Source of the DNA: Undaria pinnatifida
Lineage: Eukaryota > Sar > Phaeophyceae > Laminariales > Alariaceae
Direction of reading: 5' to 3'
Assembly (NCBI GenBank): GCA_012845835.1
Contig: JABAKD010000018.1
Span: 4,796,116 to 4,860,115, forward strand
Length of the DNA stretch: 64,000 bases
In this document: one piece after another, positions 50,941-62,804 of the stretch
How the letters are laid out: the number at the start of each line of letters is the position of its first letter
Position numbering within the stretch: position 1 is the first letter of the stretch
The notes under the pieces: generated by a model
Seen by the model: the letters and a program-made list of their open reading frames with translations, nothing else
Databases searched by the model: none
Told to the model about the DNA's origin: nothing
Program-made: the position numbers and the translations under genes

Positions 50941-53900
50941 ATGCTGGACCGGGCTAAGGTAAATCAGGGAGGTACATTTCGTGCATTGGTATCTTTTGCG
51001 CGGTTTCCCTTGGTGTTTCGTCTGCTTCCTGGAAGTTTCAAACGAACGAAGTGTGTCTGGCTGCAGCGTGGTTGCGGTCATTGTCTATTAGCTCCTACGG
51101 CAGCATTGCATCCGATGCACACGTCGACGTATAATTTTTGGAATTCACTTGACGAGGTGGTCAAGGAGGTTCCCAGTAGGGACCACCTCCTTGTCCTGAT
51201 GGACGCAAATGCTCGTACAGGCATGAGAGGGATCGAGTGGACCGACAGCAAGGTATTGGGTGCATACGGACGTGATGAGCTGAACGACAACGGAGAGCGA
51301 CCATTGACTCACGCAACTGACAACAAGCTCGCCCTCCTCAACACGTACTATGCTACACCTGCTCGTTGCATATCGTATACATTTCAGAGCCCTAAGCGAG
51401 GAAAGGTCCAGTACAGACTTGACTACATACTGACACGGCAAGTGGATAGACGATTGGTACGTAATGTCACTGTGCGGACTCCACCCAGGGAGAACGCCGA
51501 GTCGGACCACAACCTCGTGATAGCAAGTATTCGCCTCTTAGGCCGCATCGCACCAAATCGTCCAAAGGTAGTTGTCAAAAGCCGGCGAGCTATTGATCTA
51601 CAAAGATTAATGGCGGACCCGCATCTACGGATGAATTTGACAAATGCGATAGCAGCCAACCTTCCCTCTCCGACACCCGGTACTAATGCCGGAAGCGTTG
51701 ATGACATGGCCTCATTACTGACCGAGACGATACTGTCAAACGCCGCCGACATAGCGCCCCCTACTCGGCGTAAACAAGTACCGAGGGGCTGGTGTGCGAC
51801 TGAGGAGACGAGAGCTGAGTCGAATGCACGATGGCAGGATAGAGAAGACGCGAGGAAACGGGTCCGTTCTGCTCCAAACGATCGTGGTCTACGGCAAGCC
51901 TTGAAGGCGACCATCAAACAGCTGAAACGCACGCGGGCGGAAGCTGTTCAGAGGTTCTTCGAAGATTACGTTCGCCAACTCGAAGGGCGTATCCGAGAAG
52001 GTGATCATTTTGGCTTCTACAAACACCTCAAGGGGATGGATGTGGAAGGGAAGAGGACGTTTAACTCGCAGTACATCAAGGACGAGGAAGGTCGATTGCT
52101 GCGGGATAACGTCCTCATCCGCGAGCGGTGGGTGAGGTGGTTTCACAAACTGCTCAACACCAAGTCGCCGACCCTTGATCCACGCATTGTGGGCGAGCTT
52201 AAGCAGTGGCCCCCGTGCAGACCACTGGGCGATGTCCCGTCTAGGTACGAAGTAGAGGAGGCGATCCGGGCGCTGGCGAACCGAAAGGCGGTAGGGCCCG
52301 ATGGTCTCCCGGCCGAGCTCTTGAAGGTTTTGGCCGACGAAGGAGAATTCAACACCCTCGGAAACTTCCACGATATCATCGTCGCTGTGTGGAGGGGGGG
52401 TGGCGTACCGCAACAATGGAAATATGCTATGATTAAGGTGCTTCACAAGAAGAAAGATCGGACTGAGTGTGGCAATTATCGTGGCATCTCCCTCGTGGCT
52501 CACGCCGGTAAAGTACTCCTCAAAGTCATCGCGGGTCGCCTGAGTGACTATTGCGAACGCGAGAACATTCTGCCGGAGGAACAGTGTGGGTTCAGACCCC
52601 AACGCTCGACGGTTGACATGATGTTCGTAGTACGACGACTGCAGGAACTGGCGCGGAAGAAGGACACCCCCTTGTACATGTGCTTTATCGACCTCACCAA
52701 AGCATACGACTCCGTCGACCGAAGCCTTTTGTGGGACGTCCTTGCTCGTTTTGGCGTGCCATCGAGAATGCTCGCCGTCATCCGCCAATTCCACGACGGT
52801 ATGCAAGCATGCGTGCGGCTGGATGATGGAGAGTGCTCGGATAAGTTCGACGTGGGGCAAGGTCTCAGGCAAGGATGCGTGCTCGCGCCACTGCTGTTCA
52901 ACATGTTTTTCACTGCGGTACTGCGTGTGGCCGAGAAACGCTTCCTCGCTGATGCAGTCATCACGGACAACATGGTGCAGCTTCAACGAAAGAAGGAAGG
53001 CGAGAAGGGCACTTCACGCACAGGCAAAGTCGACGGACGGAGGGGGAAGGAGGGGGAGGGGGTGCAGAGATTGTGGGGTATGCTGTACGCGGACGATGCG
53101 GGCATCGTATTGCGATCATCATAAGGTCTAGAGAGGATGATGACGACGATCGTGACTGCGTGTTCGTTGTTCGGGCTTACAGTATCCGAGGCAAAAACAG
53201 AGATGATGTGCCTGGAAACCAAAAGCGGGGGGAAGGTGTCCTTCACGATCAATGCAGCCAGCCAGGTTTACAAACAAACAATCGAGTTTGTATACTTGGG
53301 CGGGGCTATCACCGCAGACAGAAACCTTAGCACTGAAATAACGCGGCGTCTTCAGAGGGCCTGGGCGTGTTTCCAGCGGTACAAGATGGAAATCTATGAT
53401 CGCCCGGGTTTGCGTTTACGGTTGAAGGTGCGGTTGCTGAAAGCTGAGGTGGTCGAGACACTGCTGTACGGTTGCATGACGTGGAGCCCGAAGAAGCCTG
53501 ACTATGACAGGCTACGTCGGGTTCACCGTTCCATGCTCCTCCGATGCCTTAGATGGCGGAAACGGAAGCGCGACGACCACACCCTATTGTACGCCGACGC
53601 GCTTGCCCAGACAGATTCCGAGAGCGGTGAGGTGATAGTGCGCAAACGGAGGATTTTGTTTGCGGGATTCGTGGCACGCATGGGGGAGGAGCGTCTGCCA
53701 CAGAGGGTGATGTTTGGGGAGTCTGTTGGGGGTAAAGGCTACTCAGGGGGGCAAGAGAAAGACTGGATGGATCATCTGAAGGAGGATATGTCGGTTTTTG
53801 GAATGAAATTCGAAGGATGGCGAAAGGCTGCTCAGAAGGCTGGCAGATGGTTTCGAAGAGTAGAGGAGGGAGCCGAGTTGTTCATGCGGCATTGGCATGA

Positions 53901-54138
53901 AACGGAGAGACGCAAAGCTGCAGAGCGACGCGCAAAGGCCGCGGCAGCGTCATCCACCGTTGGCATCTCTAAGCGGCCGGGGGGAGGGGGAAGGGGGGGG
54001 GGCGGGGAGGGGACTGGGGGAGGGGGGGAGAGGGGAGGGGGGGAGGGGGGAGGGGGAAAGAGAGGAAGGGGGGAGGGGCGGAAGGGGGAGCGTCATGCCC
54101 AAGAGACTGAAGTCTGGGTTTGGCCATCATCGTATTGA
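50941..54138 (+). pseudogene. Non-LTR retrotransposon ORF (endonuclease plus reverse transcriptase), RTE-like, 5'-truncated
   Basis: One reading frame, broken only by TAA at 53122-53124. Order: C-terminal half of an exonuclease-endonuclease-phosphatase domain (VLMDANARTG; SDHNLVIA with the catalytic Asp-His pair), a linker, a reverse transcriptase with KAVGPDGLPAELL, YRGISLV, FIDLTKAYDSVDR (motif A), GLRQGCVLAPLLF (motif B) and YADD at 53086-53097 (motif C), then the post-RT region with TLLYGCMTW and RRILFAGFVARM. About 1060 codons. The first codons before about residue 60 do not look like endonuclease, so the 5' end is lost or rearranged. The stop lies just after motif C. The RTE-like label rests on single-ORF layout and post-RT motifs. 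Confidence 0.85.
53975..54090 (+). repeat. G-rich low-complexity tract at the ORF end
   Basis: GGGGGA-type repeats encode a Gly/Arg tail in the retrotransposon frame. Likely a local expansion. Confidence 0.75.
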
Positions 54139-54296
54139 AAGTTGTGCGCTTTCTAATGGCCATCACAAGATAGCATAAGACCGCCCTGACTTCTTCGCAA
54201 TGTTGCGTTCTCTCCCAGGTGCCATTGATGATGGACGTGATACCCTCTGTTAGCCCAATGCCATCCTTAGCCAGTTCCTAGGGTCTGCTAGTATGA

Positions 54297-54497
54297 CATT
54301 TTCCTTTCTTTTCTTTTTCTATTTCTTTTTTTCTTTTTTTCTCTTCTTCTTTCCTTGCTTTCCTGTCTTGTCTTTTCTTGCTTTTCTTGTCTTTCTCTTC
54401 TCTTTGCTTGCCTTTTTCGTCTTGTTTCGTTTTTTTTTCTTCTCTTTTCTTTCCTTTCCTTTATCTTCTTTTCTTTTCTTTGTTTCTTTTTCTCCAA
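54297..54497 (+). repeat. Pyrimidine (TTTCTTTTC-type) tract
   Basis: About 200 bp of almost pure T and C on the plus strand, about 160 bp after the retrotransposon frame ends. It may mark the element's 3' end or be independent. Confidence 0.85.
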
Positions 54498-55674
54498 TTG
54501 ACTTATGCCTGTCGTGCGTATGCGTAGTGATAGATACTACGTGTAATATATACGTGGTAGTCTTCCTTGGGTGGCAATCGGAATATTTGGTTTCTCCAGG
54601 CGTAAGTAGTGAGACGTATGCACCGGCCTGGACCTGGCACATCGTAGACTGACTCCCGATTTCACTTTTATATATTTCTGGTGGAGGCATGAAATGCGTC
54701 AGCTGTGATATATGCGTGTACCACCTTGGGTTGTGTGTGTTTTCCCTGGGGTATTCCTCAGCTCCAGAGTGACTGGAGCCTGTCCTGTGACCACGGACTT
54801 GATTATGCGAGTTAATGTGAGAACAACATAATTAATATCTGCTCCGTCAAGTTGGAGAAACCAGGGATGAACCCGACGTTCCTGAAAAAAGCGCTATTTC
54901 GTGAACACGCGTGTTCTTCTGTGGCGCATTCTAAGAAACATTTAGCATAGCACCTATCGTTTTGGACAGTCTCCAGTTGAGGAGCTCTCTCCTTTACCCC
55001 AATACCCCAATACCCCAATACCCCAATACGGGCTTCGATAAAAAACAACGTGCACGCTCCGACCAATACTCCCGTGGCCTGTGTGCTGTCCTAGCAAAAT
55101 CGAGTAGGGTCTCAGCCGAGGAGCTCCCCTCTGGAAGTTAAGAGATGTTTTGCCTAAACAGGGCTGCCGGCGTTATCCTTAATGTTGATCGCACCCTGCG
55201 GAAGAACTACTGTCAAGATCAAGCGCAAACACAATAGCTCAGGCCTGGACCCGTCGTGTTAAGCGCCCAGCTGTAGCCGAGGGGATCAGCCGCCCATATT
55301 GGTGGTGATATAGGATGGGCAGTGCTACGCTAATGTGTACATGCATAAAACTATCGAAGCACGACTGCCTTGTCCGTGCGATGTACTGCAATGGCATTGC
55401 ACACGTTATGAATATCAAAGTCTCCAAGTATGTACGATACCAGGCACCCTCTGGGAACCACCAGGGATACACCCATCCATCCTGAAGATGATGTAGCGTA
55501 AATACGCGAGACATTCTGCAGAATATTTGCTGTGGCCCAACCCCAAGGCGAGCTCTCAGGTCCGGACCAGCGTTGCTGATTACCCAGCAAGCCTAGAGGA
55601 CATCACCCAGTCACACAGGTAGTGGGATATATTGTGGTAAGGGCTACGCCGGTGTACCGCTGTGGTCGTTTCAT
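54498..55674. other. DNA between the retrotransposons
   Basis: It contains (CCCCAATA) repeated about four times at 54996-55029 and a block (GGAGCCTGTCCTGTGACCAC) shared with 39556-39580. No gene was recognised. Confidence 0.4.
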
Positions 55675-55679
55675 TGGGC
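55675..55679. repeat. Possible target-site duplication, left (TGGGC)
   Basis: TGGGC directly precedes the 5' LTR and recurs at 61103-61107, two bases after the last shared LTR base. Copia-type elements make 5-bp duplications; the 2-bp offset leaves some doubt. Confidence 0.45.
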
Positions 55680-56145
55680 TGTTGAGAGTATGAACATTGG
55701 ATTCAAATCTAAGTTAATGCGCAGTCTATTCGAGCAGTTTTTTCGCACGAATAAGATATACAGTTGAATCTTACCTTGAATGTTACGTTGAACCTTCGGT
55801 GGAACTTAGATGTAAACGTACATTTGAGTATGTTAAGGTTGTCCCGTTGTCCCGGTATTCTACCGGAATACGGGCATTGTTCATGATGATCAAGTGGTGA
55901 TGGAACCCACCATGATTACTCTCCCTACTTTCCCTTCTCTCCCTACTTTCCCTTCTCTCACTAGTTTTCCTTCTTCCTCTTCTTTTTCTTCTTCTTCGTC
56001 TCTATCTGGCCTCAAGCGCCCTTTCCAAACTATCCCTTTTCTTTCTTATCACAAGTGATCTTAACAGACACTTCGGTGCCACCTCTGCACCTCTTCGCAT
56101 AGAAGACAGAGCCTCCACACAATCATTGTGTTCACAGGATATTCA
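55680..56145 (+). repeat. 5' LTR of the copia-like element
   Basis: It runs from TGTTGAGAGTATGAAC to ACAGGATATTCA. It aligns with 60053-61100 along its whole length with roughly one difference in ten bases by eye, plus one large length difference in the pyrimidine-rich part (55930-56005). Confidence 0.85.
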
Positions 56146-56249
56146 GCCTTCGACCTTCGATATAAGCATCGATCGGCACCAAGCGACATCTCATTGACGT
56201 TTGTTGCATCTTACCTGGAGGTTTGAGAGAAACCTTCAATAAGACGGCT

Positions 56250-56437
56250 ACAGCATCAGCATCAGCATCAGCATCAGCGATCAGCATCAGCATCAGCCAT
56301 CACCAACAGCATCAGCATCAGCATCAGCATCAGCATCAGCATCAGCATCAGCATCAGCATCAGCATCAGCATCAGCATCAGCAGCAGCGATCAGCATCAG
56401 CATCAGCGATCAGCATCAACATCAGCACTAGCATCAC
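56250..56437 (+). repeat. (CAGCAT)n hexanucleotide array before gag
   Basis: Nearly pure CAGCAT/ATCAGC repeats lie in the leader just ahead of the gag start. In one frame they give Ser-Ala and His-Gln repeats that are unlikely to be part of the functional protein. Confidence 0.9.
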
Positions 56438-56438
56438 C

Positions 56439-57430
56439 ATGGGAGAGTCCACGAAAGCAGATGATGCGGTAGACAAGCTCGTTAGAGCCCTCAACGGCAA
56501 ATGCAATGGGCTTAAGTTCGACGTATGGAAACGCACGGCTCAGCCCATGATAAGTTTGCGTCACGCCTGGGTCTCTGATATCCTGGAAGGTCGTCCTTGC
56601 CCCGAGCCCAAACTAATTGGTCCTCGTCCATCTTCTAGAAGAAGTAGGCCTTCACGAGCTGTAACTCGCAGCCAGGCCGCTGACGAAACGGAAACTGAGT
56701 CCGGGAAAACACTCCCGGCTGGAACAGCGGAAAATGTACAGCCGGACGCAGGGACTACTCCCGTGGACACGGCGCATCTGCTCCCATCATCTTCAGGATA
56801 TTCTACACTCCCAGCCGCAGCATAAGTTTTATGGGCCACGGATGACAACATCTCGAATTTGGAAGACATCAAGCACTGGCACCGCGACAACCGTCTTCTG
56901 TTCGACTTCTTGTTCCTGAGCACATCGGGAGCTGCGGACAGCTTTCTTCGACAATTAAAGCGGAAAAGAGGTGAACTCGTAAATGGGAAGGCTGCTTGGG
57001 ATGGTATGGTTAGAAAATATCAAAATTCCACCCGCAAACGTAGACGTATGCTCAAACAACAACTAACTCATATGGTCATGACGGATGGGCAAGACCCGGA
57101 CATATTTATCAATGTAGTATACTATTTACGAGATGAATTGGTGGACATGGGGAGAGTTATTCAACGATGACAGCATACAGAACATAGTGCTGGAAGGACT
57201 CACGGATGAATACCTGCAAAAAATACGCCGCCGAAGCAGATGATGACTTCACACTCGACCGAGTTGTGATAACAATGCGTAATATGTACGCAAATAGAGC
57301 TACGCGAAAGAGGCCTTCGCCAAACGCGGAGGGGTGTGAATCTGCTATGGTAGTCACGTCAACACCCTCAGCAGTAGTGACCTGTTCACACTGCAAACAG
57401 CCAGGCCATCGATTCCAAAATTTCTCCTAA
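56439..57430 (+). pseudogene. Copia-like gag (broken)
   Basis: An ATG at 56439 follows the hexamer array (MGESTKADDAVDKLVRALNG). Read on, it has an in-frame TAA at 56823-56825, then KHWHRDNRLLFDFLFL and a helix-rich UBN2-type gag region to 57170. A frameshift near 57160-57220 leads to DDDFTLDRVVITMRNMYAN and a zinc knuckle, CSHCKQPGHRFQNF, in which the last Cys is replaced by Phe. The frame closes at TAA 57428-57430. Confidence 0.75.
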
Positions 57431-57442
57431 CGGAAGGGAAAG

Positions 57443-58300
57443 ATGTCGGGAGAAAAACCTCCCCCAACATCTCGAACAAAATCGTGGTGTAGCCTGCATA
57501 ATATCGATCGCCACGATAATAGCGACTGTCGGTCTCAAATTCGGGACGACAGCATAAACCGTCGCCCTCGTCCTGGTCAACAAAATGGCCCGCATAATAA
57601 CAACCGAAGGGCTCACGCCAACGCCGCCACAACTCCAACTTCAACAACGCAAATGGAAGCTTACGTCCCAAGGATACATGCTCCATCCACTACTGCGGCC
57701 GCGACTACAGCAGCTACTTCTACGTCCCTCGCGACTTGTCCCTGTCCATTCTCACCTCCAGTTGGTATAGGTTATTCTATCATCGCCGCACCTCCGATTA
57801 ACATCGCCGCGCAGTCCGTCGACTTCTCGATGACTGCGGACAGCGGAGCTTCTAGCCACTTCATCGACAATCAGCTTCTATCGGGCATCGAAAAAAAAAT
57901 GAACCACTACGTACAGCTGGACCCTCCCGTAACAATCGACGTAGCGGGAAACCATCGCCTTTATAGCGTTGGTCAAGGGGTTTTGTTCGTTCAAGTGTTG
58001 GACCATATAGCTTCTGAGCACTCCGTGCAGCTTCCTGTCACGGTCGTACCAGGGCTAGGCAGGCACCTAGTTTCGGGTGGATCAGCTGCTACGAGAGGGG
58101 TCGCTATGATCATCACCACGAAGTCGTATCTGGACAAGGGTGCATTTGCTATACCCCTACACAAAAGCAGCCACTGCTCTTCTCTGTATCATCTCGACCT
58201 CACCACTGGTGTTACCAGCCGAACACCTGAGACAGCGTTTCCGACCATTTCCGGCACCGGAAACCGTCCTCGCTATTATTCATGCTTCGATGACTTTTAA
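57443..58300 (+). pseudogene. Copia-like second knuckle and aspartic protease
   Basis: In the same frame as the preceding gag piece and separated from it by one stop. It has WCSLHNIDRHDNSDC (the second cysteine/histidine motif) and, after a Thr/Ala-rich spacer, TADSGASSHFI, the protease active-site motif. The downstream GLGRHLVSGG resembles the protease flap/C-terminal region. The frame is lost near 58210. Confidence 0.75.
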
Positions 58301-58309
58301 AGCTACTTC

Positions 58310-58972
58310 ACAGCCTAAACCCGTGCTACTTAACATCGGGCACAAGAGGTTGGGTCATCCCAACGGGCAGGTGATGGCCAAGGTGAAAAATAAGCTGAGT
58401 GTGGGATACAAATTTCAGATCGTGTGAAACGTGAAAAAATCAACAAGAGCACTCACCAGAAACATTCTAAAACGTCGCGGCCTGACCCTTCCAGCGAATG
58501 TTTGAAGCTGGTGAGTACTGACCCGCTAGGATACGCCTACATGGCAAAATATACCGACCATCACAGCAGGGTAAAAGGATCCTCCTCCATCGAAGAGCCG
58601 CCTTCCGTTCTACCAACAGCAGACTTGGCCACTTCTCAAGTAAGAGCGCGTCGGCTGACCCTACAACGCCAAGGATATCCGAAACAGCAGTTCGAGACCG
58701 CTTCGCAGTACACCATGGCTGTCGGAATGGACAAAATAGACCGTCCGGTCGGTCCGGTATCTATTTCGGTACCCAACACCTACGCGCAACCTATGGCCTC
58801 ACCACAAGCGGGAGAATGCAAACCTTCAGCGACCTCTGCTCGGAGATCAACGACTTCAGCACGGAGAACTCCTTCTAAGCTCCAACACCTTGAAGTCGCA
58901 ACTACAGCTCCGGCTCGCAAGACCGCCTTTGACCATCGCGACTGCCTTGTAATTTTTCTCAGGCAACCTCCA
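58310..58972 (+). pseudogene. Pre-integrase motif and integrase stub of the copia-like element
   Basis: LLNIGHKRLGHPNGQVMAKV (frame of 58140-58427) is the GAG-pre-integrase motif. After a frame change, SECLKLVSTDPLG and then YAYMAKYTDHHSR are the opening of an integrase core with an internal deletion. The catalytic region and all of the reverse transcriptase are missing. The remaining Ser/Thr-rich frame to 58972 is unrecognised. Confidence 0.65.
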
Positions 58973-60052
58973 TGATCAAAAGTATCATTGCTTTGTGGAG
59001 TTCGATACAAGATTGCAGCGTTTTATATGTGGGAAAAATTAAAAAATTAAGCCTGTTTCTGATTCTGCCGTAGCGTGCTATCGGACTTTTCGTAGGTATC
59101 TCAACCCCACAGGACGAGTAAATATGGACGAGACTTGATCGTGTCCCCATCCAGGAGGTAATTTTACCGCAGTTTTAATACTTCGCACAGGGACGGGCGT
59201 ATGGTTATACGGGTATTTTTTTTGCGAGATGTGCTTGTTGGTACAGTTGAAATTGATACTTCGGTAGAGAATATTACTCAGGGCAGCAGTTCTCTTTTTA
59301 ACTTTAAAGTTACAACTGCTCGCCAGTTACGTATAAGTAAAGGTGGCACTATGGGTCGTATGACCTTAAGTCAACGATCATACAGCGATACCCCATGTTT
59401 TGCCGAATACGCGTACGAGTATACATTCCAGCATTGAGGAGTAAATACTCACAAAGATGTCTCTTTAGCGTACGATTAGTATAAGACCGTTTATTGTGCT
59501 ATGCATATTCTAGGATCATATTGAAGTGGCGTGGTTAACTTATACCTTTCTTTCTTTCTTTTTGTGTTTGTTTTTCTTTTGATGGACTATGACTACACCC
59601 ATTATAGTCTATTACAGTACTATCACTACTCGTAATTCTATCTGGTTCTTATCTTTTAAGTGCGGAAGTACGTGAGTACACAAAACAAACAAATGGATAG
59701 TGAGAATGTTTTACTTTTTCTTAATGGACACTTGTCCACAATTCTCTTTATTTATCCAGCCTTGTCTATCTATTTGGTACAATTCAGCAAGCGTGTTTGA
59801 AACCCAATATACGTATCTTTGCGTTTCATCTTCTAGGGTATCTATCGCTGGTAATTGCACCAAGCATAGTTTTTGTACCTGTCTTTCCTTGTAAGGGTTA
59901 TTTTTTGTAAATGTGTGAATAACATGGATACATCCATAATGCCGCGGTTGATACACCGGACTGAATATGTGACTCATTTGTGTTTGATTCTTACGAATTT
60001 GATTTTCAAGTACGAGGCTTCTCTGGTAATTTGACTTTGAATGATGGGGGCG
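58973..60052. other. A/T-rich internal tail of the copia-like element, with a small ORF
   Basis: No pol homology was seen. A 78-codon open frame at 59201-59437 (MVIRVFFLRDVLVGTVEID...) stands out because it is open through moderately A/T-rich sequence. Its function is unknown and it may be chance. Confidence 0.35.
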
Positions 60053-61100
60053 TGTTGAGATTATGAACCTTGGATTTAAAGCTAAGTTAATTCGCAGCCT
60101 ACTCGAGCAGTTTATTCGCGCGAAGAAGATATGCAGTTGAATCTTACGTTGAATCTTACGTTGAATCTTCGGTAGAACTTAGATGTAAACGTACATTTGA
60201 TTATGTTAAGGTTGTCCCGTTGTCCCGGTATTCGACTGGACTACGGGCATTGTTCCGTGATGATCAAGTGGTGATACAACCCACCATGATCACTCTCCCT
60301 ACTTTCCCTTCTCTCCCTACTTTCTTCTTCTTCTTCTTCTTCTTCTTTTTCTTCTTTTTCTTCTTCTTCTTCTTCTTCTTCTTCTTCTTCTTCTTCTTCT
60401 TCTTCTTCTTCTTCTTCTTCTTCTTCTTCTTCTTCTTCTTCTTCTTCTTCTTCTTCTTCTTCTTCTTCTTCTTCTTCTTCTTCTTCTTCTTCTTCTTCTT
60501 CTTCTTCTTCTTCTTCTTCTTCTTCTTCTTCTTCTTCTTCTTCTTCTTCTTCTTCTTCTTCTTCTTCTTCTTCTTCTTCTTCTTCTTCTTCTTCTTCTTC
60601 TTCTTCTTCTTCTTCTTCTTCTTCTTCTTCTTCTTCTTCTTCTTCTCTTCTTCTTCTTCTTCTTCTTCTTCTTCTTCTTCTTCTTCTTCTTCTTCTTCTT
60701 CTTCTTCTTCTTCTTCTTCTTCTTCTTCTTCTTCTTCTTCTTCTTCTTCTTCTTCTTCTTCTTCTTCTTCTTCTTCTTCTTCTTCTTCTTCTTCTTCTTC
60801 TTCTTCTTCTTCTTCTTCTTCTTCTTCTTCTTCTTCTTCTTCTTCTTCTTTCTTCTTTTTCTTCTTCTTCTTCTTCTTCTTCTTCTTCTTCTTCTTCTTC
60901 TTCTTCTTCTTCTTCTTCTTCTTCTTCTTCTTCTTCTTCTTCTTCTTCTTCATCTCTCTTTGGCCTCAAGCCCCCTTTTCCCAACTATCCCTTTTCTTTC
61001 TTATCACAAGTGATCTTAACAGATACTTTGGTGCCACCTCCGCATCTCTTCGCATAGAAGACAGGGCCTCCACACAACCATTGTGTTAACAGGATATTCA
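60053..61100 (+). repeat. 3' LTR of the copia-like element, enlarged
   Basis: Starts TGTTGAGATTATGAAC and ends ACAGGATATTCA. Sequence on both sides of the CTT array aligns with the 5' LTR (for example GTTAAGGTTGTCCCGTTGTC and TATCACAAGTGATCTTAACA). It is about 580 bp longer than the 5' LTR because of that array. Confidence 0.85.
60322..60951 (+). repeat. (CTT)n microsatellite inside the 3' LTR
   Basis: About 630 bp of CTT repeat with only a few interruptions (near 60344, 60645 and 60850). The corresponding site in the 5' LTR has only a short mixed pyrimidine run. The long Phe, Ser, Glu or Lys frames here are artefacts. Confidence 0.97.
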
Positions 61101-61544
61101 AATGGGCATTGTACCGTACATAGAATGGTTGGATACCTTTTGTCTGGGAGTTTAATTGTCGTTATTGGCGTTGCTTGTGGGCTCTTGAGATCTTGAGATA
61201 CGAACGGGAAGGGCCATCGCCGATGGCATACCATCCTCGTGTGATAACGAACCAACTATTGCATTGTGGACAGACGCACTCCGAGCCTACCAGGGGAAGT
61301 CCTCGGAGCTGATACCACCGGGCCCGCGGTCGCGCGAGTCGGTATAATTCAATTGAAATTGGTAAGATCTGCTTACTGCGCAAAACGTGACCAATTTACT
61401 TTTCGAAGGCCGGAAAGCACTGTATGGCGTGCTGGTGTGGGACACCAGCCGAAAGCATTTGAAGGCCCTACATTAGCAAGAGGAGCGCGAGGGCATGTTG
61501 CTGGCGGAGTCCATTCTGCAAGTTGGGGCAACGCGAGAGGTGAA

Positions 61545-62493
61545 GGCCGTGCCGGTGGCGGGCTGAAGCCGGAAGTCAAGGTGACGATGGGAGGAGACAG
61601 ACCATCTATGTTGGGTAGTGATGTTGTTACGTTCGAAGATATGGGTAAATTTCTTGTTGCCTACTCGGAGTACGAGCAGCAAATGTGTATCACAAACCAA
61701 GATTGAGGAGACCAGATACTCGTGAGGAGGCTACAGCTGGTGGATTCGGCGACCTAAATGACGGTGGCTGATGAGTTCTACGATGGCACGCCCTGGGTCG
61801 ACCTCTCCGAGGAGGGGTTAATGCAAGGGCTCAAAAGTTTTGCTGGCGTTGATATGCAGCAGACGAGTGATGAAGATTTTTGCCGCCAAATATTCCGTGT
61901 GCTGAAGATGGATGTAAGCGTGCCGGTAGATGGCAGGGTATTCATGCAAAAACGTGCTCTGCGGAAATACTTTGCTGACAGCGGGCTCACGGAGAGGGTG
62001 AGGCCCGACGGTCGGCAGTACACGCTAACGCATGCAAGGTGCTGATGGAGGCAATAACGGCTGGAATCGAGCCGCCCGAGGTCCACCGCAAGGTGAAAAA
62101 AAAAAGCGTTCCGATCTCGTAACGCATGATTCTGACGCGTTGTTCAGCATAACTGACAAGCAGCAACGGGATCAAGCCGTAATTGAGGCCAACGATAGTG
62201 TACGCCGACAAACAGCAAAGCGGCGCGACGCTAGGTGGGTGGCTGTTGATGGGACCCAGCCGCAGGGATGTACTGCTGACGGGCACGACTCACGCGAGAG
62301 TGCCAAGGCTGCCGGTGTGAAAGCAGAGCGAAACCGTTGGTACGACAACAAGGAGTGCTTTGTGTGTCGCAAGCAAGGTCACAAGCAGCGGGACTGCCCC
62401 CAAAGCCAGCAGGGTAAGACGGGGAAGGGCGTCCATGGCCAGAGCCACGGCCAGACCCCTATGCAGCACCAGTCCACGAGCAGTCCAGCTTAG
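61545..62493 (+). pseudogene. Gypsy-like gag with zinc knuckle (broken)
   Basis: One frame gives KFLVAYSEYEQQMCITNQD, then TGA at 61704-61706, RRLQLVD, TAA at 61755-61757, and VADEFYDGTPWVDLSEEGLM. Frame changes near 62030 and 62110 follow. The last part has FSITDKQQRDQAVIEAND and a perfect zinc knuckle, CFVCRKQGHKQRDC, at about 62356-62397. It ends at TAG 62491-62493. Confidence 0.7.
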
Positions 62494-62804
62494 TATACAC
62501 GGAGCAAGACAACTGGAATAGCCCCTGCATCTGCCACCCCTCGAGCTAGTACGTACAAGATCGCCTCAAACGCGGTGGTTACGGAGACCGAACCTGCCGT
62601 GCCAGAACCGTCTATGCAAAATGATGACGGCTACGTGTACATTCGCGTGCCACAGAAAAGGATGGCGCCAGTGGATTGTGGGCTCACCGAGACGGTGCAG
62701 CACCAGGTGTCCCAGAGCGCTGGGCCACAGAATGCAGCGCCAGTTCTTCACTCCGTTCCGGTGCAGCTGCCGGCACCCGTGTCGCAGCAGGTGTGTGGTG
62801 ATTC

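Larger units (their letters stand above)
55680..61100 (+). mobile_element. Copia-like LTR retrotransposon, deletion derivative
   Basis: Direct LTRs (55680-56145 and 60053-61100) flank an internal region of about 3.9 kb with gag, zinc-knuckle and protease remnants, then the pre-integrase and the very start of integrase. The integrase core, reverse transcriptase and RNase H are absent. The LTRs begin TGTTGAGA. A short purine-rich ATGGGGGCG precedes the 3' LTR, as expected for a polypurine tract. No primer-binding site was recognised after 56145. The order protease then GAG-pre-integrase motif (HKRLGHPN) then integrase is diagnostic of the copia superfamily. It could move only with help from an intact relative. 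Confidence 0.8.

Noticed and set aside
51889-52986. A 365-codon open frame on the minus strand
   Set aside because: Antisense shadow of the reverse transcriptase frame; no domain on that strand.
60220-61089. Open frames of 229-289 codons of poly-Phe, poly-Ser, poly-Glu or poly-Lys
   Set aside because: Direct translations of the CTT microsatellite inside an LTR.
61305-61322. TGATACCACC resembling a reversed initiator-tRNA primer-binding site
   Set aside because: Its orientation is opposite to the gag-pol reading direction, and no LTR end adjoins it.
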